Assembly (NCBI RefSeq): GCF_001428545.1 | Contig: NZ_LMHZ01000034.1 | Coordinates: 4,043 to 55,404, forward strand | Source: Noviherbaspirillum sp. Root189 | Lineage (GTDB): Bacteria; Pseudomonadota; Gammaproteobacteria; Burkholderiales; Burkholderiaceae_D | DNA: 51,362 bases | Direction: 5' to 3' | In this document: positions 9,799-20,148 of the stretch, piece after piece | How positions within the stretch are numbered: the stretch's first letter is position 1 | Layout: each line of letters opens with the position of its first letter | Program-made: the position numbers and the translations under genes | The notes under the pieces: generated by a model | The model's input: only the letters and a program-made list of their open reading frames with translations | Databases searched by the model: none | What the model was told of the DNA's origin: nothing

Positions 9799-11562
9799 TC
9801 AGGCTGGATTTCCTTCTGCCCGCAATTGCTCCACTGCCGACATGATCATGCTCGGTTCCATCGCCCGCAAAATCTTTTTCATATGCGGCGCAATCGCGCC
9901 AAGATCGCTGTTCAGGATCTCCTGCTTCACTGCCAGCAATTGCGTCGGATGCATCGAAAATTCACGCAGCCCCATGCCAAGCAACAGGCGTGTCAGCTTG
10001 ATATCCCCCGCCATTTCACCGCACACCGATACGGGGATGCCCGCTTTCGCGCCCATGGCAATCGTGCTCGACAGCAGGTAGAGCACGGCGGGATGCAAGG
10101 GATTGTAGAGATGGGCGACTTCGTGGTCGGCGCGGTCGATGGCCAGCGTGTACTGGATCAGGTCGTTGGTGCCGATGGAGAGGAAATCCATGCGCTTGAC
10201 GAACAGCGGCAGCGTCAATGCGGCGGCCGGGATTTCGATCATCGCACCCACCTGGATCAGCGGATCGAACTTCTTGCCGGCATCGCGCAGTTGCCCCTTG
10301 GCCTGCTCGATCATGGCCAGGCTCTGGTCGATTTCAAATGCGTGCGCAAGCATCGGGATCAGCAATTTGATCGGGCCGTAAGCGGAGGCGCGCAGGATCG
10401 CACGCAACTGTGCGAGGAACATTTGAGGCTCGGCCAGGCAGAAACGTATCGCGCGCAACCCAAGTGCCGGATTGAGCGCGGTCTGCTCCGCGGCATCGAG
10501 CGGTTTGTCTGCGCCAATGTCGAGTGTACGGATCGTGACCGGCCGGCCCTTCATGGCCACCACTGCCTTGCGATAGGACTCGAACTGCTCGTCCTCGGAA
10601 GGCAATTTGTTGACGTAGCCGGTGCGGCCCATGAACAGGAATTCCGAACGGAATAGGCCCACACCCATCGCGCCCGCTTCCAGCGCACCCGGGCAATCGT
10701 CCGGCAATTCGATGTTGGCCAGCAAGGTGATCGGCGTGCCATCGCGGGTGATCGCCGGCGTCTTGCGCAGCTTGCCGAGCTTCTTGCGGTCACGCAGTAA
10801 TTTTGCCTGGCGCTCGCGATACTGTTCGAGCACACTCGGCGCGGGATCGACGATAACGACGCCGGCATCGCCATCGATGATGACCCAGTCGTCCTGCTGG
10901 ATCAGCGCCGATGCGTTGAACATACCGACCGCTGCCGGAATATCGAGACTGCGCGCAACGATCGCGGTATGCGAGTTCTGGCCGCCCAGGTCGGTAACGA
11001 AGCCGCCGAACGCACGGTCCTTGAACTGCAGCATGTCGGCGGGCGAAATGTCGTGCGCGACGACGATCATGCGTCCCACGCTTTCGTCGCCATCGGCATT
11101 CGACGGCAAGGTGGATGCCGTGCCGGTCAGCACCTTGAGCACGCGTTCTCCGACTTGCTGGATATCGCTCTTGCGTTCGCGCAGATAGGCGTCTTCGATC
11201 TCGTCGAATTGCGCGGACAGTTCATCGATCTGCGTTACCAGCGCCCATTCGGCGTTGTAATAGCGCGAGCGGATGATATCGAGCGGCACTTCGGCAATCA
11301 TCGGGTCCGACAGGATCAACGCATGCACATCGATGAACGCACCAAGTTCCGCCGGGGAATCCTTGGGCAAGTCGTTCCAGATGGTCTGCAATTCCTTGTG
11401 CACGGTCGCGATGGCTTTTTGCAGGCGCTGGACTTCAGCCTCCACCTGCTCTTGCGGTACAAGGTAATGTTTGACGTCCAGGGCGGCGGGCGCAAGGATA
11501 TGCGCACGGCCGATTGCAATGCCGCGTGATACCGGAATGCCGTGTAAGGTAAATGAAGCCAT
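9799..11562 (-). CDS. ptsI: PTS enzyme I (phosphoenolpyruvate-protein phosphotransferase)
   Basis: 587 residues, full length. The phosphohistidine loop GGQNSHTAIVARS lies near residue 190. The PEP-binding domain shows LFRSEFLFM, GADKPLD and the C-terminal ICGEMAGD-type motif (VCGEMAGD) around residue 510. It takes phosphate from PEP and passes it to HPr (ptsH), which lies just upstream on the same strand. With an EIIA but no sugar permease here, this is the regulatory-type PTS typical of betaproteobacteria. Confidence 0.97.
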   Translation of the reverse strand: MASFTLHGIPVSRGIAIGRAHILAPAALDVKHYLVPQEQVEAEVQRLQKAIATVHKELQTIWNDLPKDSPAELGAFIDVHALILSDPMIAEVPLDIIRSRYYNAEWALVTQIDELSAQFDEIEDAYLRERKSDIQQVGERVLKVLTGTASTLPSNADGDESVGRMIVVAHDISPADMLQFKDRAFGGFVTDLGGQNSHTAIVARSLDIPAAVGMFNASALIQQDDWVIIDGDAGVVIVDPAPSVLEQYRERQAKLLRDRKKLGKLRKTPAITRDGTPITLLANIELPDDCPGALEAGAMGVGLFRSEFLFMGRTGYVNKLPSEDEQFESYRKAVVAMKGRPVTIRTLDIGADKPLDAAEQTALNPALGLRAIRFCLAEPQMFLAQLRAILRASAYGPIKLLIPMLAHAFEIDQSLAMIEQAKGQLRDAGKKFDPLIQVGAMIEIPAAALTLPLFVKRMDFLSIGTNDLIQYTLAIDRADHEVAHLYNPLHPAVLYLLSSTIAMGAKAGIPVSVCGEMAGDIKLTRLLLGMGLREFSMHPTQLLAVKQEILNSDLGAIAPHMKKILRAMEPSMIMSAVEQLRAEGNPA

Positions 11563-11600
11563 CGATGTGCGGACTTGTCTATGCGTATTGTGCGTACTGA

Positions 11601-11870
11601 TTATTCGCCTTCGCCAAACTTATTCTGGATCAGCTCGACCAAGGCATCGAATGCGGCCTTTTCATCGGTGCCGTCGGCTTCCAGTGTGACCTTCGCGCCC
11701 TTGCCGGCGGCCAGCATCATCACACCCATAATCGACTTGGCGTTGACGCGTCGTGCGTTGCGGCTGAGCCAGACTTCGCTCTGGAATTTGGCGGCGAGCT
11801 GGGTCAGTTTTGCCGAGGCACGGGCGTGCAGCCCGAGCTTGTTGATGATTTCGATTTCCTGTTGAATCAT
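11601..11870 (-). CDS. ptsH: PTS phosphocarrier protein HPr
   Basis: 89 residues. The active-site histidine is in NKLGLHARASAKLTQLA (His15 region). The serine-46 region reads AKSIMGVMMLAAGKG. It accepts phosphate from enzyme I and passes it to EIIA. It sits 38 bp upstream of ptsI and about 100 bp downstream of the EIIA gene on the same strand, so the three are likely one transcript. Confidence 0.97.
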   Translation of the reverse strand: MIQQEIEIINKLGLHARASAKLTQLAAKFQSEVWLSRNARRVNAKSIMGVMMLAAGKGAKVTLEADGTDEKAAFDALVELIQNKFGEGE

Positions 11871-11966
11871 GTCTGCTTATCGTTATCGTTGTGGAAGTCC
11901 GTCGTGTTTCTGCGTGCGCCTTGTACTTCAATTTTTACTTGTATTTCTACTGCATTCGCCGTTGCT

Positions 11967-12374
11967 TCAGTTCGGTGAAAGCCGGACCCGGTTGTCCACC
12001 CTGACCGCACCGCTCTGTCCGCCGGCCAGCGCCATTTCGACAACAACGTCGATGGTATCGTTGCGATAGGTGAGTGCACGCAGCAGCATCGGCAGGCTGA
12101 TGCCGGCGATCACCTCCACATGCCCGGGGCTGCACAGCCGCAGCGTGCAATTGGAAGGCGTACCGCCCATCACATCGGTAATCACCAGCACACCGGAACC
12201 GTCGTCAAGGCGATTGATTGCTTCCTGCGCCACCCGGTTGACTTCGGCGGTGTCCTGGTCGGCACGCACATCGATCGCCTCCATCCTTTCGGGACGCGCG
12301 CGAAACACATGGGTCGCCGCCTCGATGAAGGCGTTGCCCAGAGGTGCATGCGTAAGTAGAAGAATGCCAATCAT
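11967..12374 (-). CDS. PTS EIIA component, mannose/fructose (Man) type
   Basis: 135 residues, the size of a stand-alone EIIA-Man domain. It starts MIGILLLTHAPLGNAFIEA, with His9 as the phosphorylation site. DVMGGTPSNCTLRL near residue 68 is the family's active-site loop. It receives phosphate from HPr. No EIIB/C/D genes are nearby, so it is probably regulatory, as in the PTS-Ntr-linked ptsI-ptsH-manX loci of Burkholderiales. Confidence 0.92.
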   Translation of the reverse strand: MIGILLLTHAPLGNAFIEAATHVFRARPERMEAIDVRADQDTAEVNRVAQEAINRLDDGSGVLVITDVMGGTPSNCTLRLCSPGHVEVIAGISLPMLLRALTYRNDTIDVVVEMALAGGQSGAVRVDNRVRLSPN

Positions 12375-12589
12375 GATTGCTCTTTATAGACCGACTGCCG
12401 TGTTGTCCGGCGGCTTCCGCGTCTCCCGCGATGTCGGCCTCTCCGTTAGCGGTGCTTCGGCACCTGTTGATTGTTTTTCGATAGTTACGACGTAGTTGCG
12501 ACGTATGCTGCTGTACGCTGATGGCGGCTTGATGGCAACAGGCAGCAAGTCATTTTCTCCACGCCGCCGTCACGGTCGCCGCTGGTCTG

Positions 12590-13525
12590 CTACTGCTTTT
12601 CCAGGGCCTCGATAAACATCCCGGCAACGTCGAAACCGGTTTGCTGCTTGATTTCCTGGAAACAGGTCGGGCTGGTCACATTCACTTCCGTCAGGCAATT
12701 TCCAATGATGTCTAATCCTACCAGCAATAATCCGCGTCTAGCCAGAACTGGAGCAAGAGCTTCGCCGATTTCCCGGTCGCGATCCGAAATCGGCTGGGCG
12801 ACGCCCAAACCGCCTGCGGCGAGATTGCCACGCACTTCGCTGCCTTGCGGAATGCGCGCCAGGCAGAACGGCACCACTTGACCGCCGATCAGTAGCACAC
12901 GCTTGTCGCCCTTGACGATCTCCGGAATGAAGCGCTGCGCCATGATGCTGTGAGCCCCATTGCCGGTCAGCGTTTCGATGATGGAGCCGAGGTTCATGCC
13001 GTCTTCGCGCACCCTGAAAATCCCCGTGCCGCCCATGCCATCGAGCGGCTTGAGTATCACGTCCTTGTGTTCTTCATGGAAGGCGCGGAGTCGGGCGGCA
13101 TCGCTGGTCACCAGCGTCGGCGAGGTGAACTGCGAAAATTGCGCGATCGCCAGCTTTTCATTGTGGCTGCGGATCGCCTCGGGCCGGTTGCATACGCGCG
13201 CGCCCTGCTTTTCCGCGATTTCGAGCAGATAGGTCAGGTACACGTATTCCATGTTGAACGGCGGGTCCTTGCGCACCACGATGGCATCAAACGCATTGAG
13301 TTCCACCGCTTCCGGCGCATCGGCGCGATACCAGTCATCCGGGTCGCCTGTCAGCGTGATGCGCGCGACGTTGGCGCTCACCTTGCCCCCTTCCAGGGCC
13401 ATGTCCTTCTGCTGGAACGCATAGATGGCGTGACCGCGCCGCGCCGCCTCGGCCATCATGGCAAAGGTGGTGTCCTTGTAAATCTTGAAGTGATCGAGCG
13501 GGTCCGCGAGAAAGGCAAATTTCAT
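12590..13525 (-). CDS. gshB: Glutathione synthetase
   Basis: 311 residues, typical of prokaryotic GshB. ATP-grasp motifs are visible: ILKPLDGMGGTGIFRV near residue 140, RFIPEIVKGDKRVLLIGG near 200, and the C-terminal VGLDIIGNCLTEVNVTSPTC. It joins glycine to gamma-glutamylcysteine using ATP in the cytosol. The start codon shares one base with the gshA stop (TGATG), giving strong translational coupling. Confidence 0.97.
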   Translation of the reverse strand: MKFAFLADPLDHFKIYKDTTFAMMAEAARRGHAIYAFQQKDMALEGGKVSANVARITLTGDPDDWYRADAPEAVELNAFDAIVVRKDPPFNMEYVYLTYLLEIAEKQGARVCNRPEAIRSHNEKLAIAQFSQFTSPTLVTSDAARLRAFHEEHKDVILKPLDGMGGTGIFRVREDGMNLGSIIETLTGNGAHSIMAQRFIPEIVKGDKRVLLIGGQVVPFCLARIPQGSEVRGNLAAGGLGVAQPISDRDREIGEALAPVLARRGLLLVGLDIIGNCLTEVNVTSPTCFQEIKQQTGFDVAGMFIEALEKQ

Positions 13526-14823
13526 CAGTAGACTTCCGGGTTCGGATCGGTTTTTTCAAGCTCGAGAGAGGCCGCCAGCAAGGCCATGCGCGCCACGACG
13601 CCGTACATATAGAAGCGGTTCGGCGGCGCGGTACCCGGCTTGGCTTGCAAGTCTGGCAAGGCATGCTGCTGCGCGAAAGCGAGCGGCACGAAATGCGCGC
13701 CTGGCGAGTTGAGGTTTTCATCGACACCACGCTCGGCATGCACCCGATAGAAGCCGCCGACCACGTAACGGTCGATCATGTAAACCACCGGTTCGGCCAC
13801 CGCGTCGTTGATGTGTTCGAAGGTATGCACGCCTTCCTGGATGATCACGTCCGAGACTTCCAGTCCTTCCTTGACCACCGACATCTTGTTGCGCTGTTTG
13901 CGATTGAGATCCTTGACTTCGCTTGCATCCTTGACGGTCATGATGCCCATGCCATAGGTGCCTGCATCGGCCTTGACGATCACGAAAGGCGTTTCCTTGA
14001 TGCCGTATTCCTTGTACTTCTTGCGGATCTTGGTCAGCAGCGTGTCGACGTTGGTCGCCAGGCATTCCTCGCCGGTGCGTTCCTGGAAGTTAATTTCGCC
14101 GCAGCGCGCGAAATACGGATTCAGCATCCAGCCATCGACATCGATCAGCTTGGCAAATTTCTTGACCACTTCGTCATACGCGGCAAAGTGATTGGTCTTG
14201 CGGCGCACCGCCCAGCCGGCGTGCAGCGGCGGCAGGAGACTTTGCTCATGCAGGCCTTCCAGCACGGACGGAATGCCGGACGACAGGTCGTTGTTGAGCA
14301 GGATGGTACAGGGATCGAAGTTCTTCAGACCCAGGCGGCGGCCATTGGCCGAGCGCTCCAGCGGTTCCAGGGTGAGGGTGCTGCCGTCGGGCAGGTCGAT
14401 ATGGGTGGGCTCTTTCACGTCGTCGGACAGCGAGCCGAGACGCACATTGAGACCGGTCTGACGGAAAATCTGGATCAGGCGTGCGACGTTTTGCAGATAG
14501 AAGGTGTTGCGGGTGTGGCGTTCCGGGATCAGCAACAGGTTCTTGGCATCCGGACAGTATTTCTCGATCGCGGCCATGGCGGCCTGGACTGCCAGCGGCA
14601 GCATTTCCGGAGACAGATTGTTGAAACCGCCGGGGAACAGGTTGGTATCGACCGGAGCCAGCTTGAAGCCGGCGTTGCGCAGGTCAACCGAACAATAGAA
14701 CGGCGGCGTATGTTCCTGCCACTCGAGACGGAACCAGCGTTCAATTGCCGGCGTTGCGGCAAGAATCTTTTTTTCGAGGTCGAGAAGCGGGCCGTTCAGG
14801 GCCGTGACGAGATGCGGAACCAT
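13525..14823 (-). CDS. gshA: Glutamate-cysteine ligase (proteobacterial ATP-grasp-like type)
   Basis: 432 residues from ATG 14823, which has GGAAGG upstream; a longer frame exists but has GC-rich non-protein-like sequence before this point. The protein starts MVPHLVTALNGPLLDLEKKI. Its length and motifs such as VKADAGTYGMGIMTV and NSPGAHFVPLAFAQQHAL match the gshA type of Acidithiobacillus and betaproteobacteria rather than the E. coli type. It makes gamma-glutamylcysteine, the rate-limiting step of glutathione synthesis, and lies directly before gshB. Confidence 0.93.
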   Translation of the reverse strand: MVPHLVTALNGPLLDLEKKILAATPAIERWFRLEWQEHTPPFYCSVDLRNAGFKLAPVDTNLFPGGFNNLSPEMLPLAVQAAMAAIEKYCPDAKNLLLIPERHTRNTFYLQNVARLIQIFRQTGLNVRLGSLSDDVKEPTHIDLPDGSTLTLEPLERSANGRRLGLKNFDPCTILLNNDLSSGIPSVLEGLHEQSLLPPLHAGWAVRRKTNHFAAYDEVVKKFAKLIDVDGWMLNPYFARCGEINFQERTGEECLATNVDTLLTKIRKKYKEYGIKETPFVIVKADAGTYGMGIMTVKDASEVKDLNRKQRNKMSVVKEGLEVSDVIIQEGVHTFEHINDAVAEPVVYMIDRYVVGGFYRVHAERGVDENLNSPGAHFVPLAFAQQHALPDLQAKPGTAPPNRFYMYGVVARMALLAASLELEKTDPNPEVY

Positions 14824-15190
14824 ATAAAACCTTCCAAATAGGTAAAGCGCTTGCAAACCGGCTGAATCAGCTGCACGCGCCGCGCGAGGCGTGTATGCGT
14901 GGCGGTCGGGGCAAATCCGGAGCCGATTTTCCGGACAGGCTCTCCTCGGCGCTGCAGTTCCCGACGCTACCGCCTTCATGTCGGGGCGGAAAAGCGCTTT
15001 TCAACTACCTGGGTTCTGCGGCATCGGAGCGATACCGATTCTAATGGTAATCCTCGTTTTGCGTCGGGCGGGGCCTCAAAAGTGCCGATTCAGCTACAAA
15101 TACCGGAATTTGTGGCCGGGCAGAAGGATACACAGATGCCATGCCGGTCAAATTAATTGCGTTTACGACAACAAAGTGCCGATTGAGGAC
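14824..15190. other. Intergenic region between gshA start and amtB terminator
   Basis: 367 bp that should hold the gshA promoter on the minus strand. Short frames on both strands lack ribosome sites and protein-like composition. I see no RNA gene. Confidence 0.4.
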
Positions 15191-15222
15191 GAAAAAAAAG
15201 CGCCTCCGAGGAGGCGCTTTCA
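15191..15222 (-). terminator. Intrinsic terminator after amtB
   Basis: Minus strand: AAAGCGCCTCC, loop, GGAGGCGCTTT, followed by TTTTTTCGTC. It lies about 50 bp downstream of the amtB stop. Confidence 0.85.
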
Positions 15223-15272
15223 AGTCCTGCTTGCGCAGGCAGAGAATTGCTTGCTGCTATGCCGGTTGGCGA

Positions 15273-16829
15273 TTACGAGTGATAAGCCGACTCGCCGTGG
15301 CTGGAGATGTCGAGACCTTCGCGCTCTTCCTCTTCCGGCACACGCAGACCGACGATCAGATCAACCAGCTTGTAGGCGATGAATGCCACCACGCCGGACC
15401 AGATCACTGTCGTCAGGACGCCCTGGAACTGGATCCACACCTGGCCTGCGATCGAGTAGTCGTCCGCAACCTTGTTGGCAACATAGTCATAGATGCCAGT
15501 GCCGCCGAGGGAGGGCGCCGCGAACACGCCGGTCAGCAGGGCGCCGAGGATACCGCCGACGCCATGCACGCCAAACACGTCGAGGGAGTCATCCGCACCC
15601 AGCAGACGCTTGAGGCCATTGACGCCCCACAGGCAGATGATGCCAGCCAGCAGGCCGATCACCAGACCACCCATCACGCCAACGAAACCGGCTGCCGGAG
15701 TGATTGCCACCAGGCCAGCGACCGCACCGGATGCGGCACCCAGCATCGAGGGCTTGCCTTTGCCCATCCATTCGCCGAAGCTCCAGGACAGCGTTGCGGC
15801 AGCAGTCGCCAGCAGGGTATTGACCAGAGCCAGGGCAGCGGTACCGCCTGCTTCGAGTGACGAACCGGCGTTGAAACCGAACCAGCCCACCCACAGCATC
15901 GATGCGCCAACCATGGTCAGTGTCAGGGAGTGCGGCGCCATCGATTCCTTGCCGTAGCCGACACGCTTGCCAATGACGTACGCACCTACCAGACCGGCGA
16001 TCGCAGCGTTGATGTGAACCACGGTGCCGCCTGCGAAGTCAAGCGCGCCCTTCTGGAACAGCCAGCCGGCGGCGGCCGTCGCCTTTTCCGCTGCCGCTGC
16101 ATCGGTGTAGGCATCCGGACCAGGCCAGAACCAGACCATATGTGCCATTGGCAGGTAAGCGAAAGTGAACCACAGCACGACGAACAGCAGCACTGCGGAG
16201 AACTTGATGCGCTCGGCGAACGCGCCGACGATCAGGCTGCAAGTGATGGCTGCGAAGGTTGCCTGGAACGCTACAAACACGAACTCCGGAATCACCACAC
16301 CCTTGCTGAAGGTCGCCGCCACTGTTTCCGGCGTAATGCCCTTGAGGAACAGGCGATCAAAAGAGCCGATGAAGCCGCCGCCTTCGGTAAATGCAAGCGA
16401 GTAGCCATAGACGCACCACAACACCACGATCAGCGAGAAAATCATGAAGACTTGCATCAGGATCGACAGCATGTTCTTGGTGCGGACCAGGCCGCCGTAG
16501 AACAGTGCCAAACCGGGAATGGTCATCAGGATCACGAGGACCGTGGCGATCATCATCCAGGCGGTATCACCCTTGTTGGGAACCGGTGCCGGCGCTGCTG
16601 CGGCAGCCGGTGCTTCGGCTGCGGTTGCTGCAGCGGCGGCAGGAGCGGCAGCCGAAGCGGCCGGTGCGGCGGCGGACGCAGCGGGTTCAGCAGCGGGAGC
16701 AGCGGCTTGTGCTACCACGATGGCTTCGGATTTTACCGCGGGTTCATCCGCAGCCATCGTCGGCTGCGCAAAGCCGACTGCGAACAGCAGCGTGCTGGTC
16801 GCGAGGAAGCTTGCCAATAATTTTTTCAT
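15273..16829 (-). CDS. amtB: Ammonium transporter with long Ala/Pro-rich N-terminal extension
   Basis: 518 residues from ATG 16829 (ribosome site AAGGAG). The order is: cleavable signal peptide (ending PTMAA); an Ala/Pro/Glu low-complexity stretch of about 60 residues; then the 11-helix Amt core beginning NKGDTAWMMIATVLVIL. Core signatures include FYGGLVRTKN, VWFWPGPDAY, and DFAGGTVVHINAAIAGLVGA near residue 270 with the first pore histidine. DVFGVHGVGGILGALLTG carries the second pore histidine. It moves ammonium across the inner membrane. glnK lies 10 bp upstream on the same strand. Confidence 0.95.
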   Translation of the reverse strand: MKKLLASFLATSTLLFAVGFAQPTMAADEPAVKSEAIVVAQAAAPAAEPAASAAAPAASAAAPAAAAATAAEAPAAAAAPAPVPNKGDTAWMMIATVLVILMTIPGLALFYGGLVRTKNMLSILMQVFMIFSLIVVLWCVYGYSLAFTEGGGFIGSFDRLFLKGITPETVAATFSKGVVIPEFVFVAFQATFAAITCSLIVGAFAERIKFSAVLLFVVLWFTFAYLPMAHMVWFWPGPDAYTDAAAAEKATAAAGWLFQKGALDFAGGTVVHINAAIAGLVGAYVIGKRVGYGKESMAPHSLTLTMVGASMLWVGWFGFNAGSSLEAGGTAALALVNTLLATAAATLSWSFGEWMGKGKPSMLGAASGAVAGLVAITPAAGFVGVMGGLVIGLLAGIICLWGVNGLKRLLGADDSLDVFGVHGVGGILGALLTGVFAAPSLGGTGIYDYVANKVADDYSIAGQVWIQFQGVLTTVIWSGVVAFIAYKLVDLIVGLRVPEEEEREGLDISSHGESAYHS

Positions 16830-16839
16830 CTGGGTCTCC

Positions 16840-17974
<1,135 letters not shown>

Positions 17975-18211
17975 GTTAGTCCCTTTTTTGTCGGTGAAAA
18001 AATACGTGGCATTGCATTTATCCAACTACTTAGCAGGACTCATGCCACCGTTTTCATGCCACAATTGCGTTATCAGAATTTCTATTTCTTGGACTGTTTG
18101 CAAGTAAACGCACTGCAGTTGAAAGTGCGCACCACGTCGAACGCACCATGCTGAAGCGGCGGTCTTCATATCGCACCACCGAGGTGCATATTTTTTAAGC
18201 AAGGATTGATG

Positions 18212-18454
18212 ATGAACAAGAACGACTTTTTTAATGACCTGCAAAGCAAGATCAACCAGGCAATCGAAAACTCGCCGATGAAAGATGTCGAGAAGAACGT
18301 GAAAGCGATGATGAGTCAGGGCTTTTCCAAGCTGGACCTGGTGACGCGCGAGGAATTCGATATCCAGGCGCAGGTACTTGCCAAGACCCGCGCCAAACTC
18401 GAAGCGCTGGAAGCACGCGTGACCGAACTGGAAGCACAGCTGAAAAAGCCTTGA
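18212..18454 (+). CDS. ubiK: Ubiquinone biosynthesis accessory factor UbiK
   Basis: 80 residues, the family's size (BMFP/YqiC). It starts at the second of two adjacent ATGs, six bases after AAGGA. N-terminal amphipathic helix, then VTREEFDIQAQVLAKTRAKL and a C-terminal coiled coil with heptads. UbiK binds lipids and helps ubiquinone synthesis complexes. Standard neighbour of comM in betaproteobacteria. Confidence 0.92.
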   Translation: MNKNDFFNDLQSKINQAIENSPMKDVEKNVKAMMSQGFSKLDLVTREEFDIQAQVLAKTRAKLEALEARVTELEAQLKKP

Positions 18455-18495
18455 CCCTGCGCTTGCCACTCGGGCAAGCCCCAATCGCCTCATTC

Positions 18496-18545
18496 GTATC
18501 GGCATGCATTGCGCACGGATAGCGCAGTCACAGGCATGCCGATAC
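18496..18545. repeat. Inverted repeat downstream of ubiK
   Basis: GTATCGGCATGC and GGCATGCCGATAC form a 12-bp inverted repeat around a second small GCGC/GCGC stem. There is no T-run on the plus strand. It could be a factor-assisted terminator for ubiK or a protein-binding palindrome. Confidence 0.6.
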
Positions 18546-18606
18546 CTATGCCCCTGGTCGGTCAAGGCCAGCGCGCGGCATGCCAAAAACAACAACATGA
18601 GGTTCA

Positions 18607-19572
18607 ATGAGCTTAGCTGTATTGAAGAGCCGCGCCCTGTCGGGCATGCAGGCTCCCGAAGTGACCGTCGAAGTCCATCTGGCCAACGGCCTGCCCTCTT
18701 TCACCATTGTCGGCTTGCCCGACACCGAAGTGAAGGAATCCAAGGACAGGGTTCGCGCCGCGCTGCAAAACGCCCGTTTTGAATTCCCCGCGCGACGCAT
18801 CACCGTCAATCTCGCCCCTGCCGATCTGCCCAAGGAATCCGGCCGCTTTGATCTGCCGATTGCGCTCGGCATCCTCGCCGCGTCCGAGCAAATGCCCGGC
18901 GACGAACTTGCCAAGTACGAATTTGCCGGTGAACTCTCGCTGTCCGGTGAACTACGGCCCATCCGGGGCGCGCTGGCAATGACCTATGCCATGCATCGCG
19001 CCGGCGACGCGTCAGGAAAACAGCGCGCCTTTATCCTGCCGCGCGCCAACGCCGACGAAGCGGCGATGGTGACCGATGCGTCGATCTACCCGGCCGAATC
19101 GCTGCTGCAGGTCTGTGCGCACTTTGCGTCACGCGACAGCAGCGCCCGTCTGGCCCGCCATCGTGCGGAAGCCGCACCGGCGAGGCCGGTCTATCCGGAT
19201 TTCGCCGACGTCAAGGGACAGGCACAGGCCAAACGGGCGCTGGAGATTGCCGCGACAGGGGGCCACAGCGTACTTATGGTAGGTCCTCCGGGCACCGGAA
19301 AATCCATGCTTGCGCAACGCTTTCCCGGCATCCTGCCGCAGATGACCGACGAAGAAGCGCTGGAGTCGGCCGCAGTGCAATCGCTGACCAGCGGCTTTTC
19401 AATTGCCCGCTGGAAGGCGCGTCCTTACCGCGCGCCGCACCATACCGCTTCCGGCGTGGCGCTGGTCGGCGGTGGCAGTACGCCACGCCCAGGAGAAATC
19501 TCGCTGGCGCATCGCGGCGTGCTCTTTCTTGTTATATCCACGTCAGAATTCATTAGACCAAGTTACTCCTGA
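18607..19572 (+). pseudogene. comM: comM (YifB, Mg-chelatase-like AAA+ helicase), 5' part, interrupted by the island
   Basis: Residues 1-308 are a normal ComM N-terminus (SLAVLKSRALSGMQAPEVTV) plus the start of the AAA+ domain with Walker A GPPGTGKSMLAQRFPGI. The frame reads SLAHRGVLFL and then leaves the family sequence at base 19531. In intact homologues the next residues are the Walker B DELPEF; here 13 unrelated island-encoded residues and a stop follow. ComM is a branch-migration helicase used in natural transformation. With Walker B and the whole C-terminal half missing, this product cannot be active. Confidence 0.95.
19525..19540 (+). mobile_element. Left island-chromosome junction in comM
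   Basis: Family conservation of ComM ends after codon CTT at 19528-19530. The following G could belong to either the comM GAT/GAC codon or the island. Downstream, GC content falls and codon use changes. The exact crossover core cannot be set without the right junction. Confidence 0.8.
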
Positions 19573-20031
19573 CGTCACTGTCCACCCTCCTTCAAAGATA
19601 TATCCGTAATCGACTGTATTAGTTCTAGCAGTTGATAGTCTTCGGACCGGCACAGATACCGCTCTCCATCGGAATGCAATGACTGAGAGGTCATTGCTGA
19701 CAGCCTCACCGTACTCTCAAGTGCCAAAGTTAGTCTTGAGCGATAACCATACCTCGGTACCGTTTGTCTTTCGATAGCCAACCATCCCCTCCATAACAGC
19801 TCTCACATCCTGGTCTCGCCCCGTCATTGCAGTCACCCAAATCCTTTGTAAAAGCAAAAACGGAAATCCACCATTTGTACGTTTGCTGGTGTTTTGTATA
19901 GTGCTATTGCTGTCGTTTAATTTACCGTAAGTATATGATTTTAAAGGAATTTAATCGTTGACGCCTTGGTTTCAGAGTGGCAGAATTGCCCCCAGCAGCA
20001 GTACGAACAGAGTTACAAGGGGCAGCAATAG
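19573..20031. other. Non-coding left end of the island
   Basis: 459 bp without a supportable gene. It probably holds recombinase-binding sites and the promoter of the recombinase operon. A candidate promoter is TTGACG, 17 nt, CAGAAT (about 19958-19986). A 68-codon minus frame at 19575-19781 lacks a convincing start and is not called. Confidence 0.4.
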
Positions 20032-20145
20032 ATGGACACAGTGATACCAAACCTAGAAAGCGGTATTGATACCTTTGGCATCGAAACTTTCTTAGTGCAT
20101 TTCGGCAACGAGGTAAGGCCCCGCCAGCCTCTACGTAGCATTTGA
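20032..20145 (+). CDS. Small leader ORF before the recombinase operon
   Basis: 37 codons starting ATG behind AAGGGG, ending in TGATGA three bases before the first recombinase start. It has no known family. The tight spacing suggests translational coupling with the recombinase, or an eroded N-terminal part of it. Coding status is uncertain. Confidence 0.35.
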   Translation: MDTVIPNLESGIDTFGIETFLVHFGNEVRPRQPLRSI

Positions 20146-20148
20146 TGA

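Noticed and set aside
19575-19781. 68-codon minus-strand ORF at the island's left end
   Set aside because: It needs a TTG start, has no ribosome site and no recognisable domain. It lies in the zone expected to hold recombinase-binding sites.
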